Assembly (NCBI GenBank): GCA_022448315.1
Contig: JAKVCA010000015.1
Location: 265,142 to 329,141, forward strand
Direction of reading: 5' to 3'
DNA from: Pirellulaceae bacterium
GTDB lineage: Bacteria > Planctomycetota > Planctomycetia > Pirellulales > Pirellulaceae
Length of the DNA: 64,000 nt
In this document: positions 1-9,483 of the stretch, in pieces
How positions within the stretch are numbered: the first letter of the stretch is position 1
Layout of the letters: every line of letters begins with the position of its first letter
The notes under the pieces: model-generated
Databases searched by the model: none
The model's input: the letters and a program-made list of their open reading frames with translations, nothing else
Told to the model about the DNA's origin: nothing
Made by a program: the position numbers and the translations under genes

Positions 1-42
1 TCACTCATCGTGTTCTTCAAAAAATGCGAAGGGGACAAATTC

Positions 43-675
43 TCAACGGCCCCCCTCGTTGGCTGTATTCGCCTTTTTGTCATCGGAGGGTTCACCGGGT
101 GTCGCGGCGGATTCCTCCGCCGCAGCTCGCGCTTCTTCGACCCTAGCCATATACTCCTCAACGAACGCCTCCGTGGGGGTATCCTCGTCAGCTTCCAACA
201 TAAATTCCAAGGGGGTCCCCGCGGTCTCCTTGGTCACCTTAAGCTTCAAGGGAGTCTGCTCCGGGGTGGAGTATTGGGTGGGGGTGGTGAGTGGCCCGGC
301 CGCCGCACCGGCACTGGGCAAGTAGTTGTAGATGACGACTTTATGATTCCCCACAAAAAGCCCCTCTTGAATCTCGGCTTCGACGGGCGTCTCAAGGACA
401 AACGTCCCATCCTCTTTGATTCTCCCAAATCCGCCCTGCAATGCCGCGTTGTCCAAGAAGTAAGTTTGGATGGTACCGCCCGAGACGGGCTTACCACGCA
501 TCATCACTTTGCCCTTGACGGTCACCACTTTCGGAATGCTTGTTCCAGCAAGACCAAGTTCCTCCCCATAGCGGGTGTAACCAAGAAACGCCAAGAGGAT
601 CAGGCCGACGGGTACAACAATGGTCAGGATCCTTCCCAGACTGAAGCTCGCTGGTGGTGGCGCGTTTTCGTTCAT
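43..675 (-). CDS. Exported/membrane-anchored protein with a carboxypeptidase-regulatory-like fold (210 aa)
   Basis: The function is unknown. Residues 13-31 form one hydrophobic segment that should anchor the protein or act as an uncleaved signal. A beta-rich stretch (about 48-170) follows, with the pattern GKV-MRGKPVSGGTIQTY, typical of the small planctomycete proteins that carry a transthyretin/carboxypeptidase-regulatory-like domain. The C-terminal 50 residues are Ala/Glu-rich and probably disordered. It is the last gene of a leftward group that begins with the TPR protein and continues through the CRTAC1-like lipoprotein; the gap to the latter is only 40 bp, so co-transcription is likely. 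Another leftward gene may start at once, because an ATG lies at position 8 on the minus strand, but too little of it is present to support a call. The domain assignment is an inference from pattern. Confidence 0.7.
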   Translation of the reverse strand: MNENAPPPASFSLGRILTIVVPVGLILLAFLGYTRYGEELGLAGTSIPKVVTVKGKVMMRGKPVSGGTIQTYFLDNAALQGGFGRIKEDGTFVLETPVEAEIQEGLFVGNHKVVIYNYLPSAGAAAGPLTTPTQYSTPEQTPLKLKVTKETAGTPLEFMLEADEDTPTEAFVEEYMARVEEARAAAEESAATPGEPSDDKKANTANEGGR

Positions 676-715
676 TCACTCGTACTCCAAAGTTGGGTAA
701 TGATTTGGGCAAATA

Positions 716-2491
716 TCAGCGGGTTTCCAACACCGCAGTCGGGGCGGCCTCGGGCGTCTCGCCCTCAATGACCACGTAACGGGAATTCGGTTTCAGCCCC
801 TCGATGAGATAGGGTTCTCCGCCTGGGAAAGTCACCTCGAGAGAGACCTCTTGCACACCGCTTGGGACGGCAAACGTTGACCGGAGTTCACTCGTAGAGA
901 GATAACTTCCCCCAGCAGTCATTTGATCCGTGTAAGGAACGTCGTTCAATTCATGGTGGAATTGGACGCCAATGGCAGAACGATTTGACGACTGGCCAAT
1001 CCAGCGAATCTGAATCGAATTCGCTTCACTCTCGCGATCTTTTTCGCCAATCGCCAAATTTTCGAGCATCGATGGAGCCTCTTCTTGGTGGCCGATCACC
1101 ACATCTTCATCGCCGTCATTATCGAGGTCAAGCAGCACCATGCCTCTGCTGCTGTGGGGCTCGCTGAAAAATCGACCTGCGGATTTGTCGAGACAGCGGA
1201 AACGGCCTTCGTCGTTTCTCCAGACTTGATCCGGATTCGCGAAAGGCGCGTCTTCTCCTTTCAGGTGGCGGTTGTTGTCCACATGCCCGTTGACGGCGAA
1301 AAGGTCCATCCAGCCGTCCAAGTCGAAGTCGGCAAACGTCGTGCCCCACGAGACATAGGGCAGCGTATCAAGGGTCAGACCCGCCCCTGCACTGACTTCA
1401 AAGTAAATTCCTGAATCCCGCGCCTGGTAGAGCGAGCTGTACTCGTCCTTGAAGTTGGTGACGAAAAGGTCGATCAGTCCATCCCGGTTGTAGTCTGCAG
1501 CATCCACCCCCATGCCGGCTTGGCTGTTGCCGCGGCTGTCGTAACCCACCCCGGATAATTCGGTTTCATCTCGGAACTTTCCAGTACCATCGTTGAGGTA
1601 AAAGGAGTTGGCATTGAGGTCGTTGCCGACGTAGATGTCCAGAAACCCGTCCGCGTTCACATCCGCCGCAACGACCCCTTGCGCTCGTCCCGCTCGACTA
1701 GCCAGCCCGCTGGTTTCCGTTGCGTCCTCAAAGGTGCCGTCACCCAGATTTCGGTAATACGCATCGGGCGAAGCCTTGATGATTTTCGGACTGCAGTAGA
1801 GTTGGATCCCTTGTTCGGCACAGTAAGGGTTGTCGGCAAAACTCCAAAGGCCATAGTTGCAGACATACAGATCAAGGTTGCCGTCGTTGTCCGCATCGAA
1901 AAACATGGCTCCCGTCGGGAAGTCCTCGTTTTTGACGCCTGCAAAACGCTCGACTCTCTGGAAGCTACCGTCACCCTGGTTGTGATAGAGAAGATTGGTG
2001 CCGAAACAGCTGACGTACAAGTCCGGAAAACCATCGTTGTCGTAGTCTCCGACCGCAGTTCCGATCGAATAGCCTGTAAACCCAACTCCAGCCAGATCGG
2101 TGACGTCGGTGAATTTGCCCGAACCCATGTTGCGGAAAAAGCCGTCCTTCCCGGGCGACTTTTCCTGATCGAGAGGAAAGGGAGCACCACTTGCAAAAAA
2201 AAGATCGACCCACCCGTCCAAATCAAAATCCAAAGCCGCGAGGCCACTGCCGTTGGCCGAAGGAAAAGGTTTGACTTCGGACGTTCCACTCTGATGCACG
2301 AAATCAATTCCCGTATCCGTCAGTTTGCGAAACCAGGGATCCGAGGCAGCCGACTCGTCCTCGGTGCGATTCGGAGTGATGTCCAGGCTGACTTTGGGAG
2401 GTTTGGCCAGCGGTTGCTCGTTGTGGCAACTTGCGGAAAGCAGCGAAAAAAACGAGAGGCCCAAGGCCGCGAGGTGCCAGTGTTGTTTCAT
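716..2491 (-). CDS. CRTAC1-like lipoprotein with FG-GAP/VCBS repeats and ASPIC/UnbV C-terminal domain (591 aa)
   Basis: This is an extracytoplasmic beta-propeller protein. The chosen ATG at 2491 gives a clean lipoprotein signal: a hydrophobic core, then the lipobox LSASC. An upstream in-frame start at 2638 would put 49 unrelated residues ahead of the signal and overlap the TPR gene, so I rejected it. The body contains many D-x-D-x-DG calcium-type loops (for example DFDLDGWVDLF, DYDNDGFPDLY, DADNDGNLDLY), the mark of FG-GAP/VCBS repeats. The last ~120 residues (GGSYLSTSELR onward) match the ASPIC/UnbV module. In planctomycetes such proteins commonly sit with TPR proteins, as here. The role is probably binding or display at the cell envelope; no enzyme activity can be inferred. 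Confidence 0.85.
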   Translation of the reverse strand: MKQHWHLAALGLSFFSLLSASCHNEQPLAKPPKVSLDITPNRTEDESAASDPWFRKLTDTGIDFVHQSGTSEVKPFPSANGSGLAALDFDLDGWVDLFFASGAPFPLDQEKSPGKDGFFRNMGSGKFTDVTDLAGVGFTGYSIGTAVGDYDNDGFPDLYVSCFGTNLLYHNQGDGSFQRVERFAGVKNEDFPTGAMFFDADNDGNLDLYVCNYGLWSFADNPYCAEQGIQLYCSPKIIKASPDAYYRNLGDGTFEDATETSGLASRAGRAQGVVAADVNADGFLDIYVGNDLNANSFYLNDGTGKFRDETELSGVGYDSRGNSQAGMGVDAADYNRDGLIDLFVTNFKDEYSSLYQARDSGIYFEVSAGAGLTLDTLPYVSWGTTFADFDLDGWMDLFAVNGHVDNNRHLKGEDAPFANPDQVWRNDEGRFRCLDKSAGRFFSEPHSSRGMVLLDLDNDGDEDVVIGHQEEAPSMLENLAIGEKDRESEANSIQIRWIGQSSNRSAIGVQFHHELNDVPYTDQMTAGGSYLSTSELRSTFAVPSGVQEVSLEVTFPGGEPYLIEGLKPNSRYVVIEGETPEAAPTAVLETR

Positions 2492-2621
2492 CGCAGGTTC
2501 ATCCCGATTCTGGGTTGGTTGCCAAAATGACCTGATGGAAGTGCGGAGGATCATCCCAGCAGTTCGACGAGCCTGGCTGCGCCCTATTTGGCCTCCGCCG
2601 GAGTGTTTCCGAGAAGACTCG

Positions 2622-3989
2622 CTATTCCTGAAGGTCAATCGGCAACAGCTCGAGTCTGGGTAGAAGATCGTCTCTTTTTTGCTGGACTGCCACCTGAAGT
2701 TCTCGCAGGAATGGGTCGCTCTCCTCGGATACTTTCAGCAGGCTGAAGAGTTCATCGGCTCTTTCCCAGTCCCCCCTTGCCCCTGAGCGATGTGCTTGAA
2801 GTGCGATTCCCCACATCGATTCGGGTTGATGCGTCAGCACATCGTTGATAACACCGACCAAGGTTTCTCCCTCGCGCAGAGATTCGGATTTTTGTTTCCA
2901 TTTGTCTGCCTCTGCTTGGTTGCCTTTCGCCAAATAAATCCGTTGGAACGCGTATGCAAGTGTACTGGACTTGACTTTCTCTTTCAGAGGTTCCATCAAC
3001 TCGAGGGCGTTATCCGGCTTACCTCGGGATAGCTCCAGATTGGCCAGTTTTTCAAGCGCCGGTGTGTAGCTAGGGATGAGGCTGAGGGCCATCCGCCAAG
3101 CAGATTCGGCTTTTGAGGTTTCGCCGAGTGCTGCATAACAGTCCCCGATGCGCGTGTAGGTGTCTGGATGGCGTTCTTGCCCCAAGCTTTTTTGCAGAAA
3201 TGGTAGTCCCCTGTCTGCTTCGCCGTTCTCCAGCAATATTCCGCCGTACAGAAAGAAAAACTGCCAGGGTGGGATCCCCAATCGCTCGGCTTCGGACTCG
3301 AACTCGAGCACTTTAGCAAACGAAGCGATGGCTGCCGGTCTGTTTTTGAGTTCTGTGTGCACGGATGCCATCAGCAGATAACCTTTGGCCTCGTTTCCCG
3401 GTTGCGCGGCAAAAGTTGCGGCAGAGTCCAATGCCTCTTGAAACCGACCGAGCTTTGCTCGACAGGTACTCGCTTCGTAAAGTGCATCGGAGTAATTGGG
3501 ATCTTGTCTTAAAACCTCTTCAATCAAGCTTAACGCCCGATTGTAGTCTTCCATCGCAATGTAGCATCGTGCGAAATCCTGAAGTTCCACGAGGGTGTCC
3601 GGGCCTACTCTTGTGAAGATCTCGATCGCTTCTTCGGGCCGATTGAAATAGAGAAGGATGCGAGCTTGCAGGGCCAACGCTTTTGAATCCGTCGGATATT
3701 TTTCGAGGTATTCGCTGATGGTGTGGTAGGCATCGCGAATTTTTGAGGATTCAGTTTTACGGCCCTCGTCTGCGGAGGTCGACTGATCTGCCAGTCCCTC
3801 GACGAGAAGCGTTTCGGCTTGCCGAACGGGTTGCTCCCTCAACCAGATCACACCGGCGAGCATTCCTGCAGTTCCTAATACCGTCAGGACGATAAGGCTG
3901 ATTTTCGACAAAAGTCCGGATTTCGAGGGCCTTACCCTTGCAGGTGCGCTCGAAGTTTCAGCTTTGGACTTGCGAGTTTTCTTGGACAT
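2622..3989 (-). CDS. Membrane-anchored TPR-repeat protein (455 aa)
   Basis: The N-terminus is strongly basic (residues 1-25), followed by one transmembrane helix (about 27-49), so the rest probably faces the periplasm. From about residue 60 to 430 the protein is a run of helical 34-residue units. Typical TPR positions are visible, such as A-L-A-L-Q-A-R-I-L near 105 and the repeated Y--ALYEAS / A-ESAWRMAL blocks. TPR arrays act as protein-binding scaffolds. The gene leads the leftward group TPR / CRTAC1-like / small exported protein, with 130 bp to the next start; that pairing of TPR with ASPIC/UnbV proteins is common in this phylum and suggests a joint envelope function. The specific partner is unknown. 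Confidence 0.85.
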   Translation of the reverse strand: MSKKTRKSKAETSSAPARVRPSKSGLLSKISLIVLTVLGTAGMLAGVIWLREQPVRQAETLLVEGLADQSTSADEGRKTESSKIRDAYHTISEYLEKYPTDSKALALQARILLYFNRPEEAIEIFTRVGPDTLVELQDFARCYIAMEDYNRALSLIEEVLRQDPNYSDALYEASTCRAKLGRFQEALDSAATFAAQPGNEAKGYLLMASVHTELKNRPAAIASFAKVLEFESEAERLGIPPWQFFFLYGGILLENGEADRGLPFLQKSLGQERHPDTYTRIGDCYAALGETSKAESAWRMALSLIPSYTPALEKLANLELSRGKPDNALELMEPLKEKVKSSTLAYAFQRIYLAKGNQAEADKWKQKSESLREGETLVGVINDVLTHQPESMWGIALQAHRSGARGDWERADELFSLLKVSEESDPFLRELQVAVQQKRDDLLPRLELLPIDLQE

Positions 3990-4513
3990 TGGAGTCAGGA
4001 CTAAACCTATGGAAAGCAGAAAAAATGGACCTTCGCCGCCGCGGCCTCAAGAGAAGCCGATTTCGGAGGAGGGCAACCGAACTCGAGTTGGCGGGCAAAG
4101 TGCAGCAGCCGGTCGTTCGGGGCCGAAAACCTGAGTAGTCGCTTCGGCGTCAGCTCAATGAAGGTATACGAAGCCAATTGGCAAATGGATCGGCCTACTC
4201 CATGATTGCTTGGCTGCTGCTCGACTCGTCTGATTGCACTTCCATCTTAACAAAATGCAGGAGGCACCGGTATTCGTCATGCCCCCAGCCCTTTCGATCT
4301 CCTGATTTGCGGCACAATCATACGCATAATCGTTGCAACTTGCACTCCACCTCATCACAATGACCGATCGCAAATATGAGTCTTTCGGCCGAGGTAACAC
4401 GAGCGACGTGTGAATTCCGCGTTCGGTTTTTCGAATGCGACGCGTTTGGAAACGTGCTCAGTCGCAGGAGCAAATGATTAAATTCTCCTTTTTCGAAGAT
4501 GGAGTCAGAATTG
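3990..4513. other. Intergenic region, divergent TPR gene / DUF1080 gene
   Basis: This 524-bp stretch separates two divergent genes, so it must hold both promoters. I see no convincing -35/-10 pair, stem or repeat. Short open frames on both strands (4155-4400 and 4318-4602 minus, 4178-4363 plus) lack any recognisable protein character. Confidence 0.5.
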
Positions 4514-5515
4514 ATGCGAAAAACGCAACTTGGATTCACCGCACTCGGAAGTCTAATTTTCGGCCTCATCGCCGGGATCTCGTCATGGGCTGACGATGGC
4601 AATCCGGCTTACACCGACGTGAAAAAAGCGCCAGCCGACTACGGGTATCAAGGCGAGTATCTGGGAGCGCATACCGAAACCCCAGAATACAAACTCGGCG
4701 TCCAGATCATTGCCCTTGGCGAGGGAAAATTTGATTTGATCGGCTACGACGGCGGTTTGCCCGGTCAAGGTTGGTCCCGCGGGGATGAGACGGTCCGACT
4801 CAAAGGGACCTTGGCTGACGGTAAAATCAAATTTGCGTCGAAGGATGACGATAGGTCGGCCATGTTGGAGGATGGCGCGATCACGGCCTACGACGGCGAC
4901 GGAAACAAAATGGCCGAATTTAAAAAGACCGAGAGAAAGAGCCCGACTCTCGGGGCCAAGCCAACCGAAAACGCGGTGGTGCTCTTTGATGGATCGACCG
5001 CAGAGCGGTTCGAAAACGGCAAGTTGATCGAAGGGGGGCTTCTGGGAGCCACCAACTGTTTCTCCAAAGAGAAACTTGGAGATCACCATCTTCATATCGA
5101 ATTTCGAACTCCATTCATGCCGAAGAGTCGTGGGCAGGCTCGGGGCAACAGTGGGGTTTACATGCAGAGTCGGTATGAGTTGCAGGTTCTGGACTCTTTT
5201 GGGCTCGATGGCAAAAACAATGAGTGCGGCGGAATTTACTCGATCAGCGAGCCGATCGTGAACATGTGCTTGCCCCCGCTCTCTTGGCAAACCTACGACA
5301 TCGACTTTACCGCTGCTCGATACGACGATCAGGGGAATAAAACCAAAAATGCCCGTGCGACGATTCGACACAACGGCGTGGTCATTCATCGGGATCTGGA
5401 ATTGCCACACGGCACTCCGGGGAGGCTTCCTGAGGGAGCAGGCCCGGAGTCGCTGTTTCTGCAAAACCACGGAAATCCAGTTGCCTTCCGCAACATTTGG
5501 GTTGAAAAGAAATAG
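4514..5515 (+). CDS. Exported DUF1080 (3-keto-disaccharide hydrolase-like) protein (333 aa)
   Basis: The protein has an N-terminal signal peptide ending near ISSWA-DDG, so it is exported. The ATG at 4514 is preferred over 4499 because GGAG lies 10 bp upstream of it. The C-terminal two thirds are the DUF1080 jelly-roll domain, related to concanavalin-like glucanase folds: VVLFDGSTAERF, then HHLHIEFRTPF, the glycine-rich RGNSGVYMQSRYELQVLDSF and the closing FLQNHGNPVAFRNIWVE are all characteristic. Some DUF1080 members hydrolyse 3-keto-glycosides; planctomycetes carry many copies linked to polysaccharide use. Residues 30-140 are an extra N-terminal beta-rich region that I do not recognise. A strong terminator follows 23 bp after the stop, so the gene is probably transcribed alone. 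Confidence 0.9.
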   Translation: MRKTQLGFTALGSLIFGLIAGISSWADDGNPAYTDVKKAPADYGYQGEYLGAHTETPEYKLGVQIIALGEGKFDLIGYDGGLPGQGWSRGDETVRLKGTLADGKIKFASKDDDRSAMLEDGAITAYDGDGNKMAEFKKTERKSPTLGAKPTENAVVLFDGSTAERFENGKLIEGGLLGATNCFSKEKLGDHHLHIEFRTPFMPKSRGQARGNSGVYMQSRYELQVLDSFGLDGKNNECGGIYSISEPIVNMCLPPLSWQTYDIDFTAARYDDQGNKTKNARATIRHNGVVIHRDLELPHGTPGRLPEGAGPESLFLQNHGNPVAFRNIWVEKK

Positions 5516-5538
5516 ATGATCAAACCTGCCCGATTCTG

Positions 5539-5577
5539 AAGGCCGTCGTTCCTCTTTGCGGAGCGACGGCCTTTTTT
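5539..5577 (+). terminator. Rho-independent terminator after the DUF1080 gene
   Basis: Perfect 8-bp GC-rich stem GGCCGTCG / CGACGGCC, extended by A-T pairs, with a 15-nt loop and followed by six T residues. A run of A before the stem is short, so it works best rightward. Confidence 0.85.
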
Positions 5578-5735
5578 ATGGTCTTCCGTACTTTCTTTTC
5601 CGCATAAATTTTGTAGCCGCGCAAGTATGGGCGAGCTCCAGCGCTGGGCACCATCTTGAGTGCAAGGGGGCAAGCTCAGCTTGAGAAGCGCAGCGTCATG
5701 AAGGTGGATCATGAACGATTCTGTGCGGCAAGCGA

Positions 5736-7430
5736 TCAGGATTGCCGATCGAGATTTCCCGACTTTCGAATCGCCAGCATCAACCTCCCTCCCATGGCCA
5801 TGCTGGTCATGATGCCGAGGAGGCCAAGAATCGAAAGATCTCGAATTCCCCAAAGCCCCTCTCCGGGTAACAGAATCGGGGGGACCTGCATGCTCAACAT
5901 GACCGAACTGCCGAGAAATAGGGCGCTGGTCATCAGTCCCATGACCAGGCGATTGACCGAGGGCCCCAGTCGGCGGTGATCAAGATGGACATCGAATTTA
6001 CCTAGCTGGATTTGCTCGATAATCTGGCCCAGTCGAGAGGGAAGATCTTCCGCAAGCTGTTCCAGTTGCAACATGATTCGACGAACCTTTTTGGCATGTC
6101 TGGTCGGCGATAGCCTGCGCAGCAATAAGCTTTGCCGGAAGGGGTGCATCAGTTCCATGATGCTCATCTTGGGACTTAGTTTCTGACCTGTCCCTTCAAG
6201 GGCAATCAGGACCTTGATCAACATCGCCACTTCGCTCGGAAGGGTAATCCGATGTCGACGAATCATCGACATCATGTCGCCAAGAGCCAAGCTTAAATTA
6301 AATCGGTCCAGCGAGGTGGTGGAGTAGGTTCCCACAAATTCAGCGAGGTCGTTCGCGAATGCGCCCTCGTTCATGTCGGGCGGAATCGACCCGAGCCGAC
6401 GAATGAGCGTGCTCAGTATCGGAACATCTTTCCCCATGATGGCCAACAGCATCTCTTCGATGTCTTCCCGCATTCGTTCACTGATGCGGCCCACCATGCC
6501 AAAATCAAGCAAGCCAATCACGTTACCCCTGAGAACGAGAATATTTCCGGGGTGCGGATCTGCATGAAAAAAACCTTCCTGAAAGATCATTCTCAGGTAG
6601 GCTTCGGCCAACCGTTTTGCGATGTCTTCGAGGTCCGCACCCGATTGCTTGAGTGACTCGATATCCGAGACCTTGACGCCCTCAAGGCGTTCCATCGTCA
6701 GGACGCGTGTCGTGCTGAGTTCCTCGACCGGTCCGGGGATTTTGATCTGTGATTCACCATCGAAGATGGTGGCAAACTGAACCAAGTTACGTTCTTCTCG
6801 ACCGAATTCAATTTCTCTGCGCATGCTTCGCGCGAGATCGGCCACCACCGCTTCCGGGCGATACGCTTTGAATTCGTCCACTCGTTCCGCGAGTAGAGCA
6901 AGGCCCGCCAAAATGTCCAGATCGGTATTGACCACGCGATCAATTCCCTGGTGCTGGACCTTCACGACGACTTCCGGGCCATCACATATTTTGGCTCGAT
7001 GGACCTGCCCGATTGAGGCGGATGCGATCGGCTCTTCATCGAAAGCGTCAAATAACGCCTCGAGTGGTTGCCCGAGTTCGGTTTCCACCGTCGTGCGGAC
7101 ATACTCAAAGTCATCGGGAGAGACTTGGGTCTGAAGTTTCTGCAACTCGGTCGCAAGCTCTCCTCCCACGAGATCGGGGCGAGTGCTCAAGAGTTGCCCC
7201 AACTTGATGAACGTTGGCCCCAGTTCATTGAGAGCGAGCCGAATCCGGGTATGGTGAGATTCTCGTGCAAGGGACCCGCCGGTTGAGGACTTGAGTTGGT
7301 CTTTGAGCAGTTCGATATTCAAGCGACTCAGCCAGTCCGCAAGCCCGTATTTGCTGAGCACCGAAAGAATTTCCGTCCAGCGTCGAACGTTGCGGTATAG
7401 CTGTGGAATCGACGAGATACTTCGTTTCAT
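5736..7430 (-). CDS. AarF/UbiB (ABC1/ADCK) family atypical protein kinase (564 aa)
   Basis: Members support ubiquinone or other isoprenoid-lipid biosynthesis as ATPases of the atypical kinase fold, at the inner membrane. Family marks seen: the alanine-rich nucleotide loop SASIGQVHRA, the lysine strand VVVKVQHQG, the catalytic block FFHADPHPGNILV and the metal-binding LLDFGMVGR. Two C-terminal hydrophobic helices (about the last 60 residues) fit the usual membrane anchor. The start is uncertain: ATG 7430 gives a family-typical length and begins at MKRSISSIPQLYR, while 7550 would add 40 residues. Starts further upstream would overlap the divergent esterase gene and are unlikely. I did not see other quinone genes nearby. 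Confidence 0.9.
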   Translation of the reverse strand: MKRSISSIPQLYRNVRRWTEILSVLSKYGLADWLSRLNIELLKDQLKSSTGGSLARESHHTRIRLALNELGPTFIKLGQLLSTRPDLVGGELATELQKLQTQVSPDDFEYVRTTVETELGQPLEALFDAFDEEPIASASIGQVHRAKICDGPEVVVKVQHQGIDRVVNTDLDILAGLALLAERVDEFKAYRPEAVVADLARSMRREIEFGREERNLVQFATIFDGESQIKIPGPVEELSTTRVLTMERLEGVKVSDIESLKQSGADLEDIAKRLAEAYLRMIFQEGFFHADPHPGNILVLRGNVIGLLDFGMVGRISERMREDIEEMLLAIMGKDVPILSTLIRRLGSIPPDMNEGAFANDLAEFVGTYSTTSLDRFNLSLALGDMMSMIRRHRITLPSEVAMLIKVLIALEGTGQKLSPKMSIMELMHPFRQSLLLRRLSPTRHAKKVRRIMLQLEQLAEDLPSRLGQIIEQIQLGKFDVHLDHRRLGPSVNRLVMGLMTSALFLGSSVMLSMQVPPILLPGEGLWGIRDLSILGLLGIMTSMAMGGRLMLAIRKSGNLDRQS

Positions 7431-7667
7431 GAGACGTTTGACTCTGGAAATCGAAAGTGGGTGAAGCTGCCGGGTCGCGGAGGAGCCACCGGGGATCTCC
7501 TGCAGGATTATGCCGGGTTCGTAGATTGTGCGTGCTTCCTCTTGTATCATCTTAACCCACAAGTCCGCGTCCGAGCGAAAATCTCGAAAGTTGGAGGCGT
7601 TCAATGGGCCGCCGACAGGGGCTGTAAGGGCAAGGACCTTTCGATCTTCCAACAAGGAGTGATGTTC

Positions 7668-9083
7668 ATGAAACTGCCTAAATGGGTCGCTTTGAGCCTT
7701 TTGGTTCTTCTGGCGAAATTCAGCGTCGTTCAGGCCGAAGTGCGTCTGCCTGCAGTGCTTACGGACCACATGGTGGTACAACGCGAGAAGCCGATCCTCG
7801 TTTGGGGCTGGGACGACGCCGGAAGTGAGGTTGTCGTATCGATCGGGGGCCATCAGGCCAAGGCAAAAACGGATGCCGATGGACGTTGGCAAGTGGCGTT
7901 GCCACCCCATAAGGCAGGAGGTCCTCATTCAATCAAAATCAAGGGGACCAGCGAATTGACGCTCACCGATGTCTTGGTCGGCGAGGTGTGGCTATGTTCG
8001 GGGCAATCGAACATGGAATGGACGGTCAATAACTCGAACAACCCCAAAGAGGAGGTTGCCGCAGCTAACCATCCTCAGATTCGGCATATCAAGATTCCTC
8101 ACGTTCCCGCGGATCAGCCGCAGAGCGACGTGAGTTCCCAAGGTTGGCAGGTCTGCAGTCCACAGACCGCCGGGAATTTCACGGCCGTTGGCTATTACTT
8201 CGGACGCAAGCTCCAGCAGGAGTTAGAAGTGCCCATCGGACTGATCGGTTCGAATTGGGGCGGCACCCGGATTGAGCCCTGGACACCGCCCGAGGGATTT
8301 CGGGCCGTTCCTGCACTCAAAAACATCACGGACAACCTCAAAGATTTTCCGATTAAAAACAAAGAAGGTCGGATCAATCATCAGTCGGCTCTGGCACTCT
8401 ACAACGGCATGATTTCTCCCCTGTTGCCCTATCCCATTCGCGGGGCCATCTGGTATCAGGGCGAGTCGAATAATGGTGAAGGCATGCTGTATTTTGAGAA
8501 GATGAAGGCGTTGGTCGCCGGCTGGCGTAGCGTTTGGAATAATCCGGAGATGCCTTTTTATTTCGTGCAGTTGGCGCCGTTCAAATACGGTGGAGATCCA
8601 ACTCGACTTGCGGGAATCTGGGAAGCCCAGACCAAGGCCTTGGAGATTCCTCACACCGGCATGGCGGTGACTGTCGATATCGGAAATGTGAAAGATATCC
8701 ACCCAAGAAATAAGCAGGATGTAGGCAAGCGGCTCGCGCTTTGGGCACTCGCGAAAGATTACGGAATGAAAGATGTCGCCTACTCGGGTCCGCTCTACCG
8801 CGGGATGACGGTGGATGGAAACAAGGTTGTCCTAAGCTTTGACCATGTTGGGGATGGATTGGTTTCGCGAGACGATCAACCTTTGTCTTGGTTCACCGTA
8901 GCGGGCGACAATAAAGCATTCGTTGAAGCCAAAGCGGAAATTGTTGGAGACACGATCGTGGTCTCGTCGGATTCGGTGGAGAAGCCCGTCGCCGTTCGTT
9001 TTGGTTGGCATCAGGAAGCAGAGCCCAATCTGTCGAACAGCCACGGCTTGCCGGCTTCTCCCTTCAGGACCGATGCTTGGTAG
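7668..9083 (+). CDS. Sialate O-acetylesterase (SASA family, exported, 471 aa)
   Basis: This enzyme removes O-acetyl groups from sialic acids or related sugars. The signal peptide (hydrophobic core after MKLPKW, cleavage near VVQA-EV) sends it out of the cytoplasm. GQSNM (residues 112-116) carries the predicted nucleophilic serine, and WYQGESN (about 263-269) is the second conserved SGNH-type block. The start at 7668 is chosen because AAGGAG sits 8 bp ahead; the ATG at 7662 is too close to that site. The N-terminal 100 residues form a beta-sandwich (VLTDHMVVQREKPILVWGW) usual in bacterial members. Planctomycetes use such enzymes for algal or animal glycan breakdown; the substrate here is unknown. 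A strong terminator follows. Confidence 0.9.
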   Translation: MKLPKWVALSLLVLLAKFSVVQAEVRLPAVLTDHMVVQREKPILVWGWDDAGSEVVVSIGGHQAKAKTDADGRWQVALPPHKAGGPHSIKIKGTSELTLTDVLVGEVWLCSGQSNMEWTVNNSNNPKEEVAAANHPQIRHIKIPHVPADQPQSDVSSQGWQVCSPQTAGNFTAVGYYFGRKLQQELEVPIGLIGSNWGGTRIEPWTPPEGFRAVPALKNITDNLKDFPIKNKEGRINHQSALALYNGMISPLLPYPIRGAIWYQGESNNGEGMLYFEKMKALVAGWRSVWNNPEMPFYFVQLAPFKYGGDPTRLAGIWEAQTKALEIPHTGMAVTVDIGNVKDIHPRNKQDVGKRLALWALAKDYGMKDVAYSGPLYRGMTVDGNKVVLSFDHVGDGLVSRDDQPLSWFTVAGDNKAFVEAKAEIVGDTIVVSSDSVEKPVAVRFGWHQEAEPNLSNSHGLPASPFRTDAW

Positions 9084-9114
9084 TCACGAGGTGGACAGGA
9101 TCTGGAATTGCAGC

Positions 9115-9151
9115 AGCCAGCGGAATGCGACGGATTCCGCTGGCTTTTTTT
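9115..9151 (+). terminator. Rho-independent terminator after the sialate O-acetylesterase
   Basis: A 12-bp perfect stem (AGCCAGCGGAAT / ATTCCGCTGGCT) with a 7-nt loop runs into seven T residues. Confidence 0.9.
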
Positions 9152-9483
9152 ATGCAGAGCTCTTGGGGCCTTGAGACTCTTGGGCGCGTTGGTCGCGGCA
9201 GCACATCGGTGGGACGCAGGAAGAACTACACTTGCCACCGAGCCAGATTCTCCACGATCGCATCCGTCAGCTACTGATGAAACCCCGCGATGAACCCGAG
9301 AGTCGGTCGGTCAGCATGCTTCCAGTCCAGATAGCGAGGACATTGGCGTTGAGCTCACGAGGTATAACCTGACGGAATGTCCCTGCGGAGTCACGACGCA
9401 GAATTGCGGTGAGGTCGGCGAAGGGATACGATTCATGGTTGTGACCGTCGCAGCATGCTCATCTTCTTTTTGTTCGGTTTGGC
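9152..9483. other. Intergenic region upstream of the sigma-54 activator
   Basis: About 330 bp. An isolated -10-like TATAAC lies at 9363-9368, but no matching -35 is found at the proper distance. No sigma-54 (GG-N10-GC) promoter was recognised. Confidence 0.4.

Noticed and set aside
10..771. Long plus-strand frame over the first minus-strand gene
   Set aside because: It lies antisense to the 210-aa protein and the end of the CRTAC1-like gene, and has no domain or protein-like composition.
4583..5470. 295-aa minus-strand frame inside the DUF1080 gene
   Set aside because: Antisense shadow of a well-supported gene.
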